Below, one piece after another: positions 21,420 through 31,173 of a stretch of DNA of 64,000 bases. A program made the translations under genes and the position numbers. The DNA lies in the NCBI GenBank assembly GCA_011316305.1, contig SAUG01000101.1:186001-250000 (forward strand), read 5' to 3'. This DNA comes from Rusavskia elegans (Eukaryota; Ascomycota; Lecanoromycetes; Teloschistales; Teloschistaceae). Position 1 is the first letter of the stretch. Every line of letters starts with the position of its first letter. Below the pieces are notes generated by a model, which was not told the origin of the DNA, made no database searches, and saw only the letters and a list, made by a program, of their open reading frames with translations.

Positions 21420-21859
21420 CAGGTAATACCCACAAGTAGACGGACGTATCGGCAGCTCGATGTTTGAAGAATATAGTAACATGGAAGGCGCACTGAAAGT
21501 TTGTGGATTTGTTTTCGGAAACATCGAATTGAGCATGCATTACCTGAACAACACAGAATTGACATACCACCTAATCAAGACGTTGTCTACAGACCTGACT
21601 TCGGCGACTCGGGATAGTAATAATTCGCCTTGCCTGTGCACGTGATATCGACGTGACCTTGGTCTGAGCCATGGACGGTGAAGTTGAATTGTTTGGTGAC
21701 GTAATCCCGCGTCGGCTTGAGAACCACTGAGGCAGATTTGACTTTGTAAGGCCCTGGGGGAGGGGTTGGATCGTCGACAGCGATGGGGGCTGGGGTGGCG
21801 AGCAGGGTGAAGGGGAGGGGGAGGAGGGAGAGCACGGTAAGGAGGTGAGGGGAATGCAT
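21420..21859 (-). pseudogene. Small secreted protein, tandem family copy 3, apparently broken
   Basis: Starts like copies 1 and 2: ATG at 21857-21859, signal peptide MHSPHLLTVLSLLPLPFTLL, then YKVKSASV, FNFTVHG and VDITCTG. The frame ends at a TAG (21587-21589) just after PESPKSGL, before the second conserved cysteine. In another frame, 21420-21530 reads NFQC...VTIFF and reaches a GTAAGT donor at the position matching copies 1 and 2. No canonical intron that I can find joins the two frames (length would have to be 1 mod 3), and the expected last exon was not recognised downstream. The simplest reading is an indel-disrupted copy; an unusual intron remains possible. Confidence 0.6.
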
Positions 21860-22256
21860 TGTATGGAATTGGATGAGTTTGAGGGTAAAGGGGAATGAGA
21901 GATATGTATAGAGTTTGCAGACTTGGCGGTTATTGTAGGGAGGGTCTTCCGTCAAGTAGGGAAACCATCCCTTTTTTGTATATACAGGAGGTAAAGGAGG
22001 TATTGTCTATAGTAGCCGGACAGCAGAAGATGATTCCAAATCTTTTTCGCCATTGAATGTTTGATATCCCGTCTTGAATTTCTATGGTCGTGTCAAATGA
22101 CGGAGCGGGAACAAAACCGACTGCTAAGTAGATGTCAAACCTCTTGCTGATTGGTTGAGCAATTTGTTTCTGGCTTGCAAAAGATCTGTTTTTGAGCGAG
22201 CACTACCGTGTTCGGGCAAGCACAAGATACGCGATATGCGCGAAACAAAACTTTCA
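21860..22256. other. Spacer upstream of secreted-protein copy 3
   Basis: About 400 nt between copy 3 and the 3' end of the SRP40-like gene. No gene seen. Confidence 0.5.
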
Positions 22257-23993
22257 TCAATCGTCAAACCTGATGGCCCGTCCCGGCCCAACATCAATCA
22301 CTCCGCCACGATAGCTCCCTCTTTTCTTTTTATTCTTCTCTTTCGTGAAGCCTTTTCCTTTCGTAACGACAAGATCCTGGTGTGCGCGCTCGGCATAGTC
22401 GTAGGGTTGGTATGCATTAGAGGCTAGAGCGGCAGGGATAGGGGTGTTTGGGGAGATGCGAGTGAAGGGAACAGCTCTGGGTTTGGGTTCCTTTTTACTG
22501 GTCGTTGTTGGGGTTGAGATGACTTTTCCGGTGGCTGGACTTAGCTCTTCTCGGGTTATGACGGTGGTTGACTCTGCTGCTGGTTCAGGGGAAGCAGATG
22601 CTTTGCGTTTTCTTGTTTGATTCGTGGTAATTGTAGGGTTGGGTTTCTGGGAGGTGAGCGCCGATTCGGCTTCAGAATCAGACGAAGAGGATGAAGACGA
22701 GGACGAAGACGAGGAACTAGCTGAGCGACTAGCAATCTCTGCGTTGTCTTTCGACGTGCTTATTGTAGGCGTTGGGACAAGCGTGACGCTCGAGTCGGAG
22801 GAAATTTTGGATTCGTCGGTTGGCTTCTTGAACCTGGGGACTTTGAGATCGTTTTCGGAATCACTGTCCGAGGAAGTGGAATCCGAATCCGAGGAGCTGA
22901 CGGCGTTGGCTGTAGACAGAAAAGTGTTTGTGGCACCTGTGCTGCTGGGCTTGACTTGCTTCTCGGGTCCACTCTCCGCTGAATCCGAGGCTGATTCGCT
23001 TCCCGATGAAGAGTTACTGGACTCGGATGAAGGACTGTTGGGAGGCTGCTGTTTGATGCCTTTGGGGTGGGAGATAGAATTTTTAGCTCCAGGCGTCGTT
23101 ATTGGCTTCGCAACGTCCTTCTTTGTCTTCTTTGGCGTAGGCTCCTCTTCGCTACCTGATGACTCGGAGCTGGAGCTTGCAGAGGGAGGTGTCTTACGCT
23201 TCAATGGGTTCGTGATCTCGATGGCCGTTGGCTTTCGCGATGAAGCCCCAAGGCCTGCTGTTTCATTCTCATCGTCCGCATCACTCTCAGAGCTCGAGGT
23301 AGCGGACGAGGAAGACGTCGATACTTTAGATCTCGTTAGGCCTTTTGCTGACTTTGGTGAGGCAGACGCGTCTTTCATGTCAATGTCTGAATCGCTGTTG
23401 CCGGGGCTGTCTTCATCGCTCCCAGAACTGCTTGTCTGCGCAGCTTCTGCTTTGGCCGCCACTCTCTTCTCCCTTTCTGCGCTTTCCTCCATTTTTATTC
23501 GTTTCCTCTTGTTCGTCTTCGGGGCTGGCTTGTCCTCGCCATCACTACTGCTTGTCTCATCCAGCTTTTGCTTCTCTTCGTAGGTCTGGAGCCCATATTT
23601 GTAAAGCTTGACGAGGTTGGGAAAGTCCTTTGGTAACTTCTCGCCCAGAACGCTATCCCAGCCATCCAACTTATTGCGGGCATTGCATTGGAGTTGATAA
23701 ATTCGACAAGTGTTGTTGAAACCGTAGGAAGTCAGAAAAGCGCCGACGAGCGTGAGCAGTTGCTTCGGAGGTGCGGGCTTCATCGGTGCAGAATGTACTC
23801 GATGTTCTAAGAATTTGATGGCATCCTCCCACTCTTTCTTGTCCTTAGCATATTCGTTTTCCGACTTTGGCTTTGGGTTCAAGACGGGGTTCTCTTCGTC
23901 TGGAGGAAACATCCATTCTGGCTGTGGACGACCCGCCGGTTTTTTCCCTTTCTTCTTGCCATCTGTAGGCGCTGTCTGCTTGGTTCGCGCCAT
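22257..23993 (-). CDS. SRP40: SRP40/Nopp140-like nucleolar phosphoprotein
   Basis: Nucleolar chaperone-like protein implicated in snoRNP and ribosome biogenesis. Single exon of 578 aa. The N-terminus has a basic segment and a LisH-like helix around residues 75-105 (LLTLVGAFLTSYGFNNTCRI). The middle consists of alternating acidic serine clusters and Lys/Pro-rich linkers typical of Nopp140. The C-terminal SRP40 domain is clear: PFTRI, GFTKEKNKKKRGSYRGGVID and a terminal IRFDD. The start ATG (23991-23993) is followed by a Lys-rich stretch. Its serine-rich repeats give a 319-codon antisense open frame (22624-23583), which is not a gene. It is divergent from SEC3. Confidence 0.92.
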   Translation of the reverse strand: MARTKQTAPTDGKKKGKKPAGRPQPEWMFPPDEENPVLNPKPKSENEYAKDKKEWEDAIKFLEHRVHSAPMKPAPPKQLLTLVGAFLTSYGFNNTCRIYQLQCNARNKLDGWDSVLGEKLPKDFPNLVKLYKYGLQTYEEKQKLDETSSSDGEDKPAPKTNKRKRIKMEESAEREKRVAAKAEAAQTSSSGSDEDSPGNSDSDIDMKDASASPKSAKGLTRSKVSTSSSSATSSSESDADDENETAGLGASSRKPTAIEITNPLKRKTPPSASSSSESSGSEEEPTPKKTKKDVAKPITTPGAKNSISHPKGIKQQPPNSPSSESSNSSSGSESASDSAESGPEKQVKPSSTGATNTFLSTANAVSSSDSDSTSSDSDSENDLKVPRFKKPTDESKISSDSSVTLVPTPTISTSKDNAEIASRSASSSSSSSSSSSSSDSEAESALTSQKPNPTITTNQTRKRKASASPEPAAESTTVITREELSPATGKVISTPTTTSKKEPKPRAVPFTRISPNTPIPAALASNAYQPYDYAERAHQDLVVTKGKGFTKEKNKKKRGSYRGGVIDVGPGRAIRFDD

Positions 23994-24382
23994 GTGGAAA
24001 CGGCGAGAGTCTGAAGCTGTAGGTGACTGGAGCGCCGGTAATGAGGATGATCACGAATGACTCTGGTACGAAGCTCAGGAAATAATTTTCAAACCCCTGT
24101 CAATTGTGCTGCGGGAGCACGCGTTAGCGTACCTTTGAAGTGGGTCGCTGCTTAGTCATGCCCAAGTTCACGAGGAACCGTGATATCGAGTACGAGGGCT
24201 GGAGGGCACGAAGTGAACCAACGACTTTGTCCGATCGCTTTGATTATCCACGCTCGTGAGAGGTGCTACTAGAGAAGTCACGACCCTTATAGATGCCCTA
24301 CAAGCTATTCTGCTTTCAACACCAAGCTGGCGATAATGCGATCGACTCCGCCTCCAGCAGAGATTATTCCGAGTTCGCAAAG
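23994..24382. promoter_or_regulatory. Divergent promoter region, SRP40 / SEC3
   Basis: About 390 nt between divergent starts. An in-frame upstream ATG at 24293 could extend Sec3 by 30 residues. No clear TATA box was recognised. Confidence 0.45.
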
Positions 24383-27300
24383 ATGAATCACGGCGACCCA
24401 GGACAGCGCATGCGGGAACATTCCAATGGCGACCCTAGTAATGGACCGCCGAGACCACCGCCGGTCCAGCCGAATGGAATTGGCGGAGCTCCTGGGGGTC
24501 TGTTTCCTCCAGGTGCTGCAAGTGTTCCAAGGACCACCATGAGCCGAGCAGAGAAATTTGAGGATGAAAAGCGGAGGATTATCGAAAGCTGTTTCTCCAA
24601 GAGGGACGCTGATGGTTCTGGTCAGCCATCCCACGATGCTCTCATGTCCGCCTTGGATGATACTGGGCTGATCTGACCGATTTGACAGTCAATGAGTCGT
24701 ACATCACTCACATCCGTATCCTTGAAGATGCCGCCTACCCATCAAGTCCACCACCGGTACAATCACCAGACTCCAACAAGAAACCTCGGATTATTGTGGT
24801 CGCTGTTCGCAAGACAGGCCGTGTTCGGGTGCACAAGGCGCGTGAAAATGCCAATGGATCCTTTTCCGTCGGCAAGACTTGGAATCTGGACGATCTGAAC
24901 GGCATCGAGTCCTTTGCAAATGCCGTGCCTACCACCCCCGAGGATCAGCAGAACAAACAACGTGCGGGTTCTGTAGGCTTTATCGTCACCATCACCAAAC
25001 CCTACTATTGGCAGGCTGCAACACCCAAGGAGAAGGAGTTCTTCATTTTCAGCCTAATCAAAATTTACAAGAAGTATACGGGAGGGAAAATTCCCGAGCT
25101 TATTGGATTCGATCATCAGGAACTCGACACATTCTCGGGCGCTTCAGGCGCCGCGTTGGGTGCTCAAAGACCTGGTCGTTCGGAGTCTCCGAAGACTGAG
25201 TCTGAAAGCTCTACTCAATATTCTTCGGTCTCTCGCCCTCCACCTGTTCAGCAACCTTTCCGACAAGCCTCTGGGCCTCAAGGTCAACAATATCCGCCTG
25301 CGACAGTGGCAGGCCTGCAAGCAGAAAGGATGCCGCCTCCTCGCTCGGAAAACCGTCCACGTCCCTCTCAAGAACGATCATTGCACGGTCGACCTTCTAA
25401 CGACAGCATTCCGCAGGAACGACACTTGAGGTCTACCGATAGTGAAGAGAGGATTGCCCAAATACCAGGCTCGTTTCCTTCTTCGGAATTTGTCCGCAAT
25501 CTAAACCCCCAAAATTCGCAGAACCAATTGAAGCAAAATAGGTCGGAGTCGCCGGCGGTACGGAACGATGACTTGCCACAGCCGCGAGCAAATCCCGACA
25601 GGCCAGCCACAGGCGCCGGTTCGGATTCCACACAGAACGAGCTTCCGTATAGAGTACTCCACAGCGCAAGGACAAGCGAAGAGAAGGCACGACAGAACGG
25701 AAATCATGCGTATGGGCCTCATCATGGTGCGCCACCAAGACCCAATCAGATACCCATGCCCTTCAGGCCTAGCGGCCCACCAAGTTCCCAAACATCACAA
25801 GAAAGTCTGAATCGTGGTCGACCATATACAGCAGACTCGAAGGCAGGCTCTTCTATACCCAGAAATCTACGGTCAGAAAGCTCGGATGAGAACTCGAGGC
25901 CGCCAACCAGCGACAGCAGAAGCAGGGAACCCTCGAGGGAGCAATGGCAGAATGGTCCGCATCCCTCTAGAGGTGCTCTCCAACCACCTACTTTCCAACG
26001 AGGAGTGTCGAGCGAAGGCGGCGGCTATGATGAGCCACGACCAGCAACTGCAATACGAGCGACTACACCCGACGTCACACCGCCTTCAATCACCACAGGG
26101 AGTACAGAACCTGATCTCGGTACTGCACCCCCCTCACAGTCGACGATACCCACGCCACCTGAAACCCCCACTGAATCCCATCGGCCTGGCCTAGGCCCAA
26201 TGATCAAAAGTAAGAGATCAAATAAGGACATCGCAACGGCCTTTCGCAAAGCAGCAACTGCTCACAATGCTTTCAAACCAAGGGCAGGTGGTGCTGCTGA
26301 CAGGTTGCGAGAACAACCGCAAAGTCCCACAGGAGAACCTGACGGAATAACAGGCGTGGTACCAGCGCCTTCACTTCTCAAGGGCGCCTCTCAAGGCATC
26401 AGCAATGAATCTCGAAGTCAGACCCCTGATCTGAAAATACCAGAACAAACTCTCCAACAAGGGACCCTACCAACGGTCAAGGTCGACTCCCCACCCCCAA
26501 AGCCTATACTACAAGTTCCAGCACAGAGTCTCCCTCGAGGTCCATCACCCTCTGAGGCGCCAGAATTGGAGCTGGAGAAACCTACAACAACAGAGAAACC
26601 TGTAGAGGAACAGCGGCGGAAGCGAAAATCCGACCACTCGTCCAAATATGCCAAAGCGCTGGCAGTGGACCCTCAAATCCTGGCCGGACGTACTTTTGAT
26701 ATTGAGACGTCGTTGAATGATTTTGGCTGGGGAGAAGAAAATGATCAGCGATGTACCTACGACGAGCTCCAGATGAACGTCCGAAAAGAACTCGCTCGAG
26801 CAGAAGCTGGCGGATGGCTCAATGCTATCGAGCAGAATGACGATCGAATCGGCGCCTTAGGCAGTATGATGGACCGTGTCATTGCGGAGTGTGAAGAACT
26901 CGATGGCCTACTTACTCTTTATGGGGTAGAGCTGTCCGTATGTTTTTATCCTGGCCACATTGGGCTGCCATCACTGACAGTCTGCAGACACTCAGCGAAG
27001 ATGTGGCCTACATTGAGGCGCAATCACAAGGCTTGCAAGTACAAGCAGCCAATCAGAAATTGCTCCAAACCGAATTGAAATCACTCCTGGGAACCATCTC
27101 TATTTCAGAAGCTAAACTCGCTTTTCTGAAGGACGCATCTTTGACCAAGCCGCACGGTATTGAGGATGTCGAATCAACATTGAGTGAGCTTTACAACGCC
27201 ATGATAACAATCGATCCAAAAGCTCGACATAATGCAAGCGCATTCCAGAGCGCCAATGGTCAGAAGGCAGACCAAAGGCTCAGCGCCAGTCTTGGAAATA

Positions 27301-29048
27301 GCGAGTTAAGTTCGATACAAGCCGTACGTGAACGGAAAGATAGTTATCAACAGGAGATCAACAAGTTTGTACAACGGTTCAAGCAATACATGATTATCAA
27401 ATTCAGAGAATGCGAGAGCCAAATCAAAGACGATCTCGAGAGCAACCGCAGTACTAGCATGTCCAAAAATCCTCCACATCTCGACTATCGACTTCGGGAG
27501 AGGCCGAAGCAGCAGCTTTGGACTTATTCTCCGATGCTGCTCTTTGCGCGTGAAATGGAGCCATACGAATGGGAAGATCTCATCCGCATATACGAAAGCT
27601 CTGCGAAGAAACCATATCAAGAAGAATTCAGGGACAATGTTTTTGCTTGGAAGCGGATCACACGAAAGTCCGCCACAGATGAGCAGGATATCCTGTTCAC
27701 GTCTCAAGAGAAGGAAACCGAAAGCCTCGTCGGACGGAAGCTGACCGTCAAACGTTCAAAGACCGTGCGTTCAGAGGCGACCAACCGAATTTCCAGTGGC
27801 GACAAACCCCATGATGGAAAAGTTGACGCTTTCGAGGCTTTCTCTGGAGCTCTAAATGAGATGTGCCGTGTCATTTTTGTTGAGCAGAACTTCGTCGCTG
27901 AACTTTTCCACCTGACTTCTGCCCGCAAAGCTGACTTCAACGACGCCGTCAATGCAGCTAGGCCAGAAGCTCGGACAGGCGGAGATCTTACCGAAAAGAA
28001 ACCATTCGAACCCGATCGTGACCTCGCAAAAAGACTCTATGGCACAATGGAAGATATCTACTCATTCTGGCCCACAGACGTGCAGAATCTCGTTGACTGG
28101 GTTGTCAAGCAAGACCAACTACAAGGGGTAGGGGTCATCGCTACACTGGAATCTAAGATGTCTGAGTTTGAGGACACTAATCAAGAATATCTTGCCCAAA
28201 CCATAGGCAAGGTCCATGATCGTCTCGTCACTGTCTTCAACCGCTTCCTTGATGAACAGATCAGAGGGATTGAGGACACCAAAGTCAAGATCAAGAAACG
28301 AAAAGGCGTCATTGCGTTCATGAAAACCTTCCCAAACTTCTCTCTTGCCATCGAAGCCATGTTACCACCGCTTACTCAACTGCCGGTTCGAACCCTCGTC
28401 GACGACGCCTACAGAAAGATTAACCGAGCAATGTTCGAGTCTTTGAAGTTCATCGCCAAGGAGAGTCCGGCGGCGACTCAAACGATCGCCGCCGGAGGAG
28501 ATCCCGAGGACAAGGAGGCCTTGAACTATCACATTCTACTAATCGAAAACATGAACCACTACACCGAAGAGCTCTATGCAAAAGACAATCCGGTCCTCTC
28601 CGAATGGAAGGTGCAAGCCCAGCATGAGATGACCGAGCACATGGATCTCTACCTTGCGGCTGTTCTCCGCCGCCCCCTCGGCAAACTCCTGGACTTCGTC
28701 GAATCCGCCGAAACGCAACTAGCCAATCTCCAACCAGACCAGTCGCCGCAACTCATTGCGACCCGAGCCTCGCACTCTCGATCAGTCTTCAAGAAAGTGC
28801 TCTCCATTTATGACTCCAAGGAAATGAAAAAAGGCATCGATACGCTAAAGAAGAGAGTTGAGAAGCATTTTGGCGAGGCCGATGATGTAAGTCTTAGTAG
28901 GGGCTTGGTGAACACCGTTTTGGGAGAATGCGAAAAGAATTATCTTGGTATAGGAGAAAGGACTAGAAGGCTAGTGAGGGATGTTTACGAAGGGAGCGTG
29001 GAGGTGGAGTGGAGGGACGAGGACGTTGTGGCGGCTTTCAGGAGGTGA
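24383..29048 (+). CDS. SEC3: Exocyst complex component Sec3
   Basis: Exocyst subunit that marks exocytic sites at the plasma membrane by binding phosphoinositides and Rho GTPases. Three exons: 24383-24620, 24689-26937 and 26988-29048; introns of 68 nt (unusual donor GTCAGC, acceptor GACAG) and 50 nt (GTATGT...CTGCAG). About 1515 aa. The N-terminus has SRAEKFEDEKRRIIESCFSK and, across intron 1, the PH-like domain (ESYITHIRILEDAAYP, GSVGFIVTITKPYYW, FIFSLIKIYKKYTGG). A long Pro/Ser/Arg-rich disordered region follows (about residues 230-700), then the Sec3 coiled coil (LSEDVAYIEAQSQGLQVQ across intron 2) and the exocyst helical domain ending in the EVEWRDEDVVAAFRR tail. An ATG at 24293 is also in frame; the one at 24383 is preferred because the proline-rich leader follows directly. 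Confidence 0.93.
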
Positions 29049-29336
29049 ATATGGAAACGTCACGGCATGCATCGCATTGGCGTTTCGTCGGTATATTTGT
29101 CGTCTCTACAGCGAGCAAGTCTTAAATTCAGTGATTATGCGATGTGGTTCCGATTCTGCTGCTGCTGAAAACAGCGGGTTTGCTAAGATACGTGCTATGC
29201 TTGCGATCTTCAGTCGCGGCAGGACTTAGATATTGCACACCTGTATCAATATGCCATTTATGGCGGGCTCATTTACAGACAATGGCACTATATCCTACCC
29301 CATGACTTCATTTTACACATTCCATATATCTCAGAA
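29049..29336. other. Convergent spacer, SEC3 / cyclodeaminase
   Basis: Short spacer between two convergent 3' ends. No gene seen. Confidence 0.5.
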
Positions 29337-30662
29337 TCAAAAGCCCTCCACCGTCGTCCCAAACCCCCTCTCCCTCGCCAACATCACCAAATCCTCCCCC
29401 ACACATATATCCATCAGCCCCAACCCCACACACTTGAATACAACATTCCCCGCCTGCAACCACCTCTTCAACCCGACCTCCCCCTCCCCACCCTTCTCAA
29501 TCTCGAGCATACTCGCCTTCTTCACCATCAGCAATTCCCCAATCTCAACCATCTGCTCGGCATTCAACCCCGCTTGCTTCACCTCGCCCGCCTCCTTCAT
29601 AGACGCTTCAAGACTATCGACTACGATCAATCCGCCCCTTTCCGCATGCTTGTGATGATGATGTTTATGCTCTGGAGCGACGGCTTGTCTGATGATATCC
29701 GGATGGAGTTCGATCATGTGGTGCCTATAACTGCCTATAGCGCTGACATATCTCCCTTTTTTCCGACCTTCGGTACTAGTGAGGTATTCGGCGGGGAATA
29801 AAGGGGTGGTACTTGGCGTGCAGCAGAAAATGGCATCGGCTTTTCGCACATGCTCTTTCAGGAGCCGGTTATATTCGCCGTATTCGTTACTCACGATACT
29901 GAAATCTAGTTTCGAATTGCTTTTTCGTAGGTGTTCCCAGCTGGGGGAGGTGTATATTTCCTCCATTAGTTTGCGGGCGCGTTCGAAATTGCGGTTGATG
30001 ATGTGTACATGGTGGATTTCAGGGCCGCGGAGGAGGAGCGCGAGACGGATGTGCCAGAGGGCTTGGAGGCCGGCGCCGAAGATGCAGAGGGTGTGGACGT
30101 TTGTGCGGCGGGTGAAGATGAGGGTTGCGGTGAGGGCGGTGCGGAAGGCGGTGAGGGTTGAGGCGGCGAGGAAGGCGTAGGGGGTTCCGGTTGCGGTGAG
30201 GAGGGTTAGGGAGCCGATTGGGGACGTAGATTGGGAGGAGGTGATTGAGGGGTCGGGTTTGGTGGAGTGGCTGATGGAGACGTTGGATATTTGGGATGCG
30301 AGGGTGGAGGGGTCGCTTGTGGAAGTGGAGGAGCTGGTGGTTGAGGTGTGGGATGTGGTGGATTTGATGGATGGGAGACTGTCGTTGCGAGAGATCTCTG
30401 AGGTTGTAGCTAGGGTAGCTATCTTTATCCCTCTGCTTGTGCTGGTGCTGGCGGGCATGAAAAGGGTTGTCTGGTTGTTGGACGCTGGGATGGCGATGCG
30501 CTGAGGCTGGTTGGATTGACAGCATCCTGTCGTCTCCTGCGTTCCTGTTGAGTACTCGTGGAGAGCGTCGGCCAGATTGTTCTGGAGGCTGAGAACATCA
30601 TCTCTGCTGAGAGAGTAGAGGATCGCGTTGATCTCCGAATCTGAGAGAACTGTTAAAGGCAT
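29337..30662 (-). CDS. Ornithine cyclodeaminase / mu-crystallin family protein
   Basis: NAD(P)-dependent family that includes ornithine cyclodeaminase (ornithine to proline + ammonia), ketimine reductases and amino-acid dehydrogenases. Single exon of 441 aa from the ATG at 30660-30662; longer open frame upstream lacks justification. The N-terminus MPLTVLSDSEINAILY matches the family's first strand and helix. The substrate half-domain includes GSLTLLTATGTPYAFLAAST. The Rossmann motif is IFGAGLQALWHIRLAL (GxGxQA), followed by HHVHIINR and CTPSTTPLFPAEYL. An insertion of Ser/Thr-rich low complexity sits near residues 85-150. Its neighbours in the 31-43 kb block act on arginine-related compounds, so a pathway link is possible, but the reaction cannot be fixed from sequence alone. 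Confidence 0.88.
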   Translation of the reverse strand: MPLTVLSDSEINAILYSLSRDDVLSLQNNLADALHEYSTGTQETTGCCQSNQPQRIAIPASNNQTTLFMPASTSTSRGIKIATLATTSEISRNDSLPSIKSTTSHTSTTSSSTSTSDPSTLASQISNVSISHSTKPDPSITSSQSTSPIGSLTLLTATGTPYAFLAASTLTAFRTALTATLIFTRRTNVHTLCIFGAGLQALWHIRLALLLRGPEIHHVHIINRNFERARKLMEEIYTSPSWEHLRKSNSKLDFSIVSNEYGEYNRLLKEHVRKADAIFCCTPSTTPLFPAEYLTSTEGRKKGRYVSAIGSYRHHMIELHPDIIRQAVAPEHKHHHHKHAERGGLIVVDSLEASMKEAGEVKQAGLNAEQMVEIGELLMVKKASMLEIEKGGEGEVGLKRWLQAGNVVFKCVGLGLMDICVGEDLVMLARERGFGTTVEGF

Positions 30663-31173
30663 TTTGATGTAGAACCGCAGACCAGACTTGCCGCTTTGGA
30701 GAGAGCGCGCTTCTGGCGTTTGCGTTTGTGATTTCGGGCTACGACTTGGGATGTTCTGGAGACAGTCCCAGCAGCTGCTTATCGTGCATAACCAATGCTG
30801 GATGAAGTAAACCTCTTCCCCTGTCGATCGAGCTGCCACAATGCCGACAAGACTTGATGACGAACCGGTATGCCAGATTGTGGCTGTAATTGGGGGCTGG
30901 CTGCGTTGCAATGCGGCCCAGCGAGGATCCCTGAGGATAACCTTTACTCCGCCCAAAGACAAAATGACCATATCGAACGGAATATTCTTCCTTTCTTGCG
31001 CAGTCTCTTTTCTGCATAGGATCTGACAGAGTTTCCTGTTGCACAGTCCGAGTGTTGCGGTGCATGGACTCGGTGTTGTAGCTGTTTTCATAACCAAGAC
31101 TCACCCGAATAGTCCGAGAAGATCGTCGTTCGAATGGCGGACGTCGATCGTCAAGCCAGCAAATCTCTTCGTT
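30663..31173. other. Divergent spacer, cyclodeaminase / decayed HET gene
   Basis: About 510 nt. The minus-strand open frame continues through it but lacks family sequence and is treated as non-coding. It holds the cyclodeaminase promoter. Confidence 0.45.

Noticed and set aside
22624..23583. 319-codon plus-strand open frame
   Set aside because: It is antisense to the serine-rich repeats of the SRP40-like gene; it is Ser/Glu/Leu low complexity and has no motif.
24293..24382. Upstream ATG of SEC3 adding 30 residues
   Set aside because: It is in frame and possible, but the added residues show no Sec3 likeness; the ATG at 24383 starts the proline-rich leader directly.
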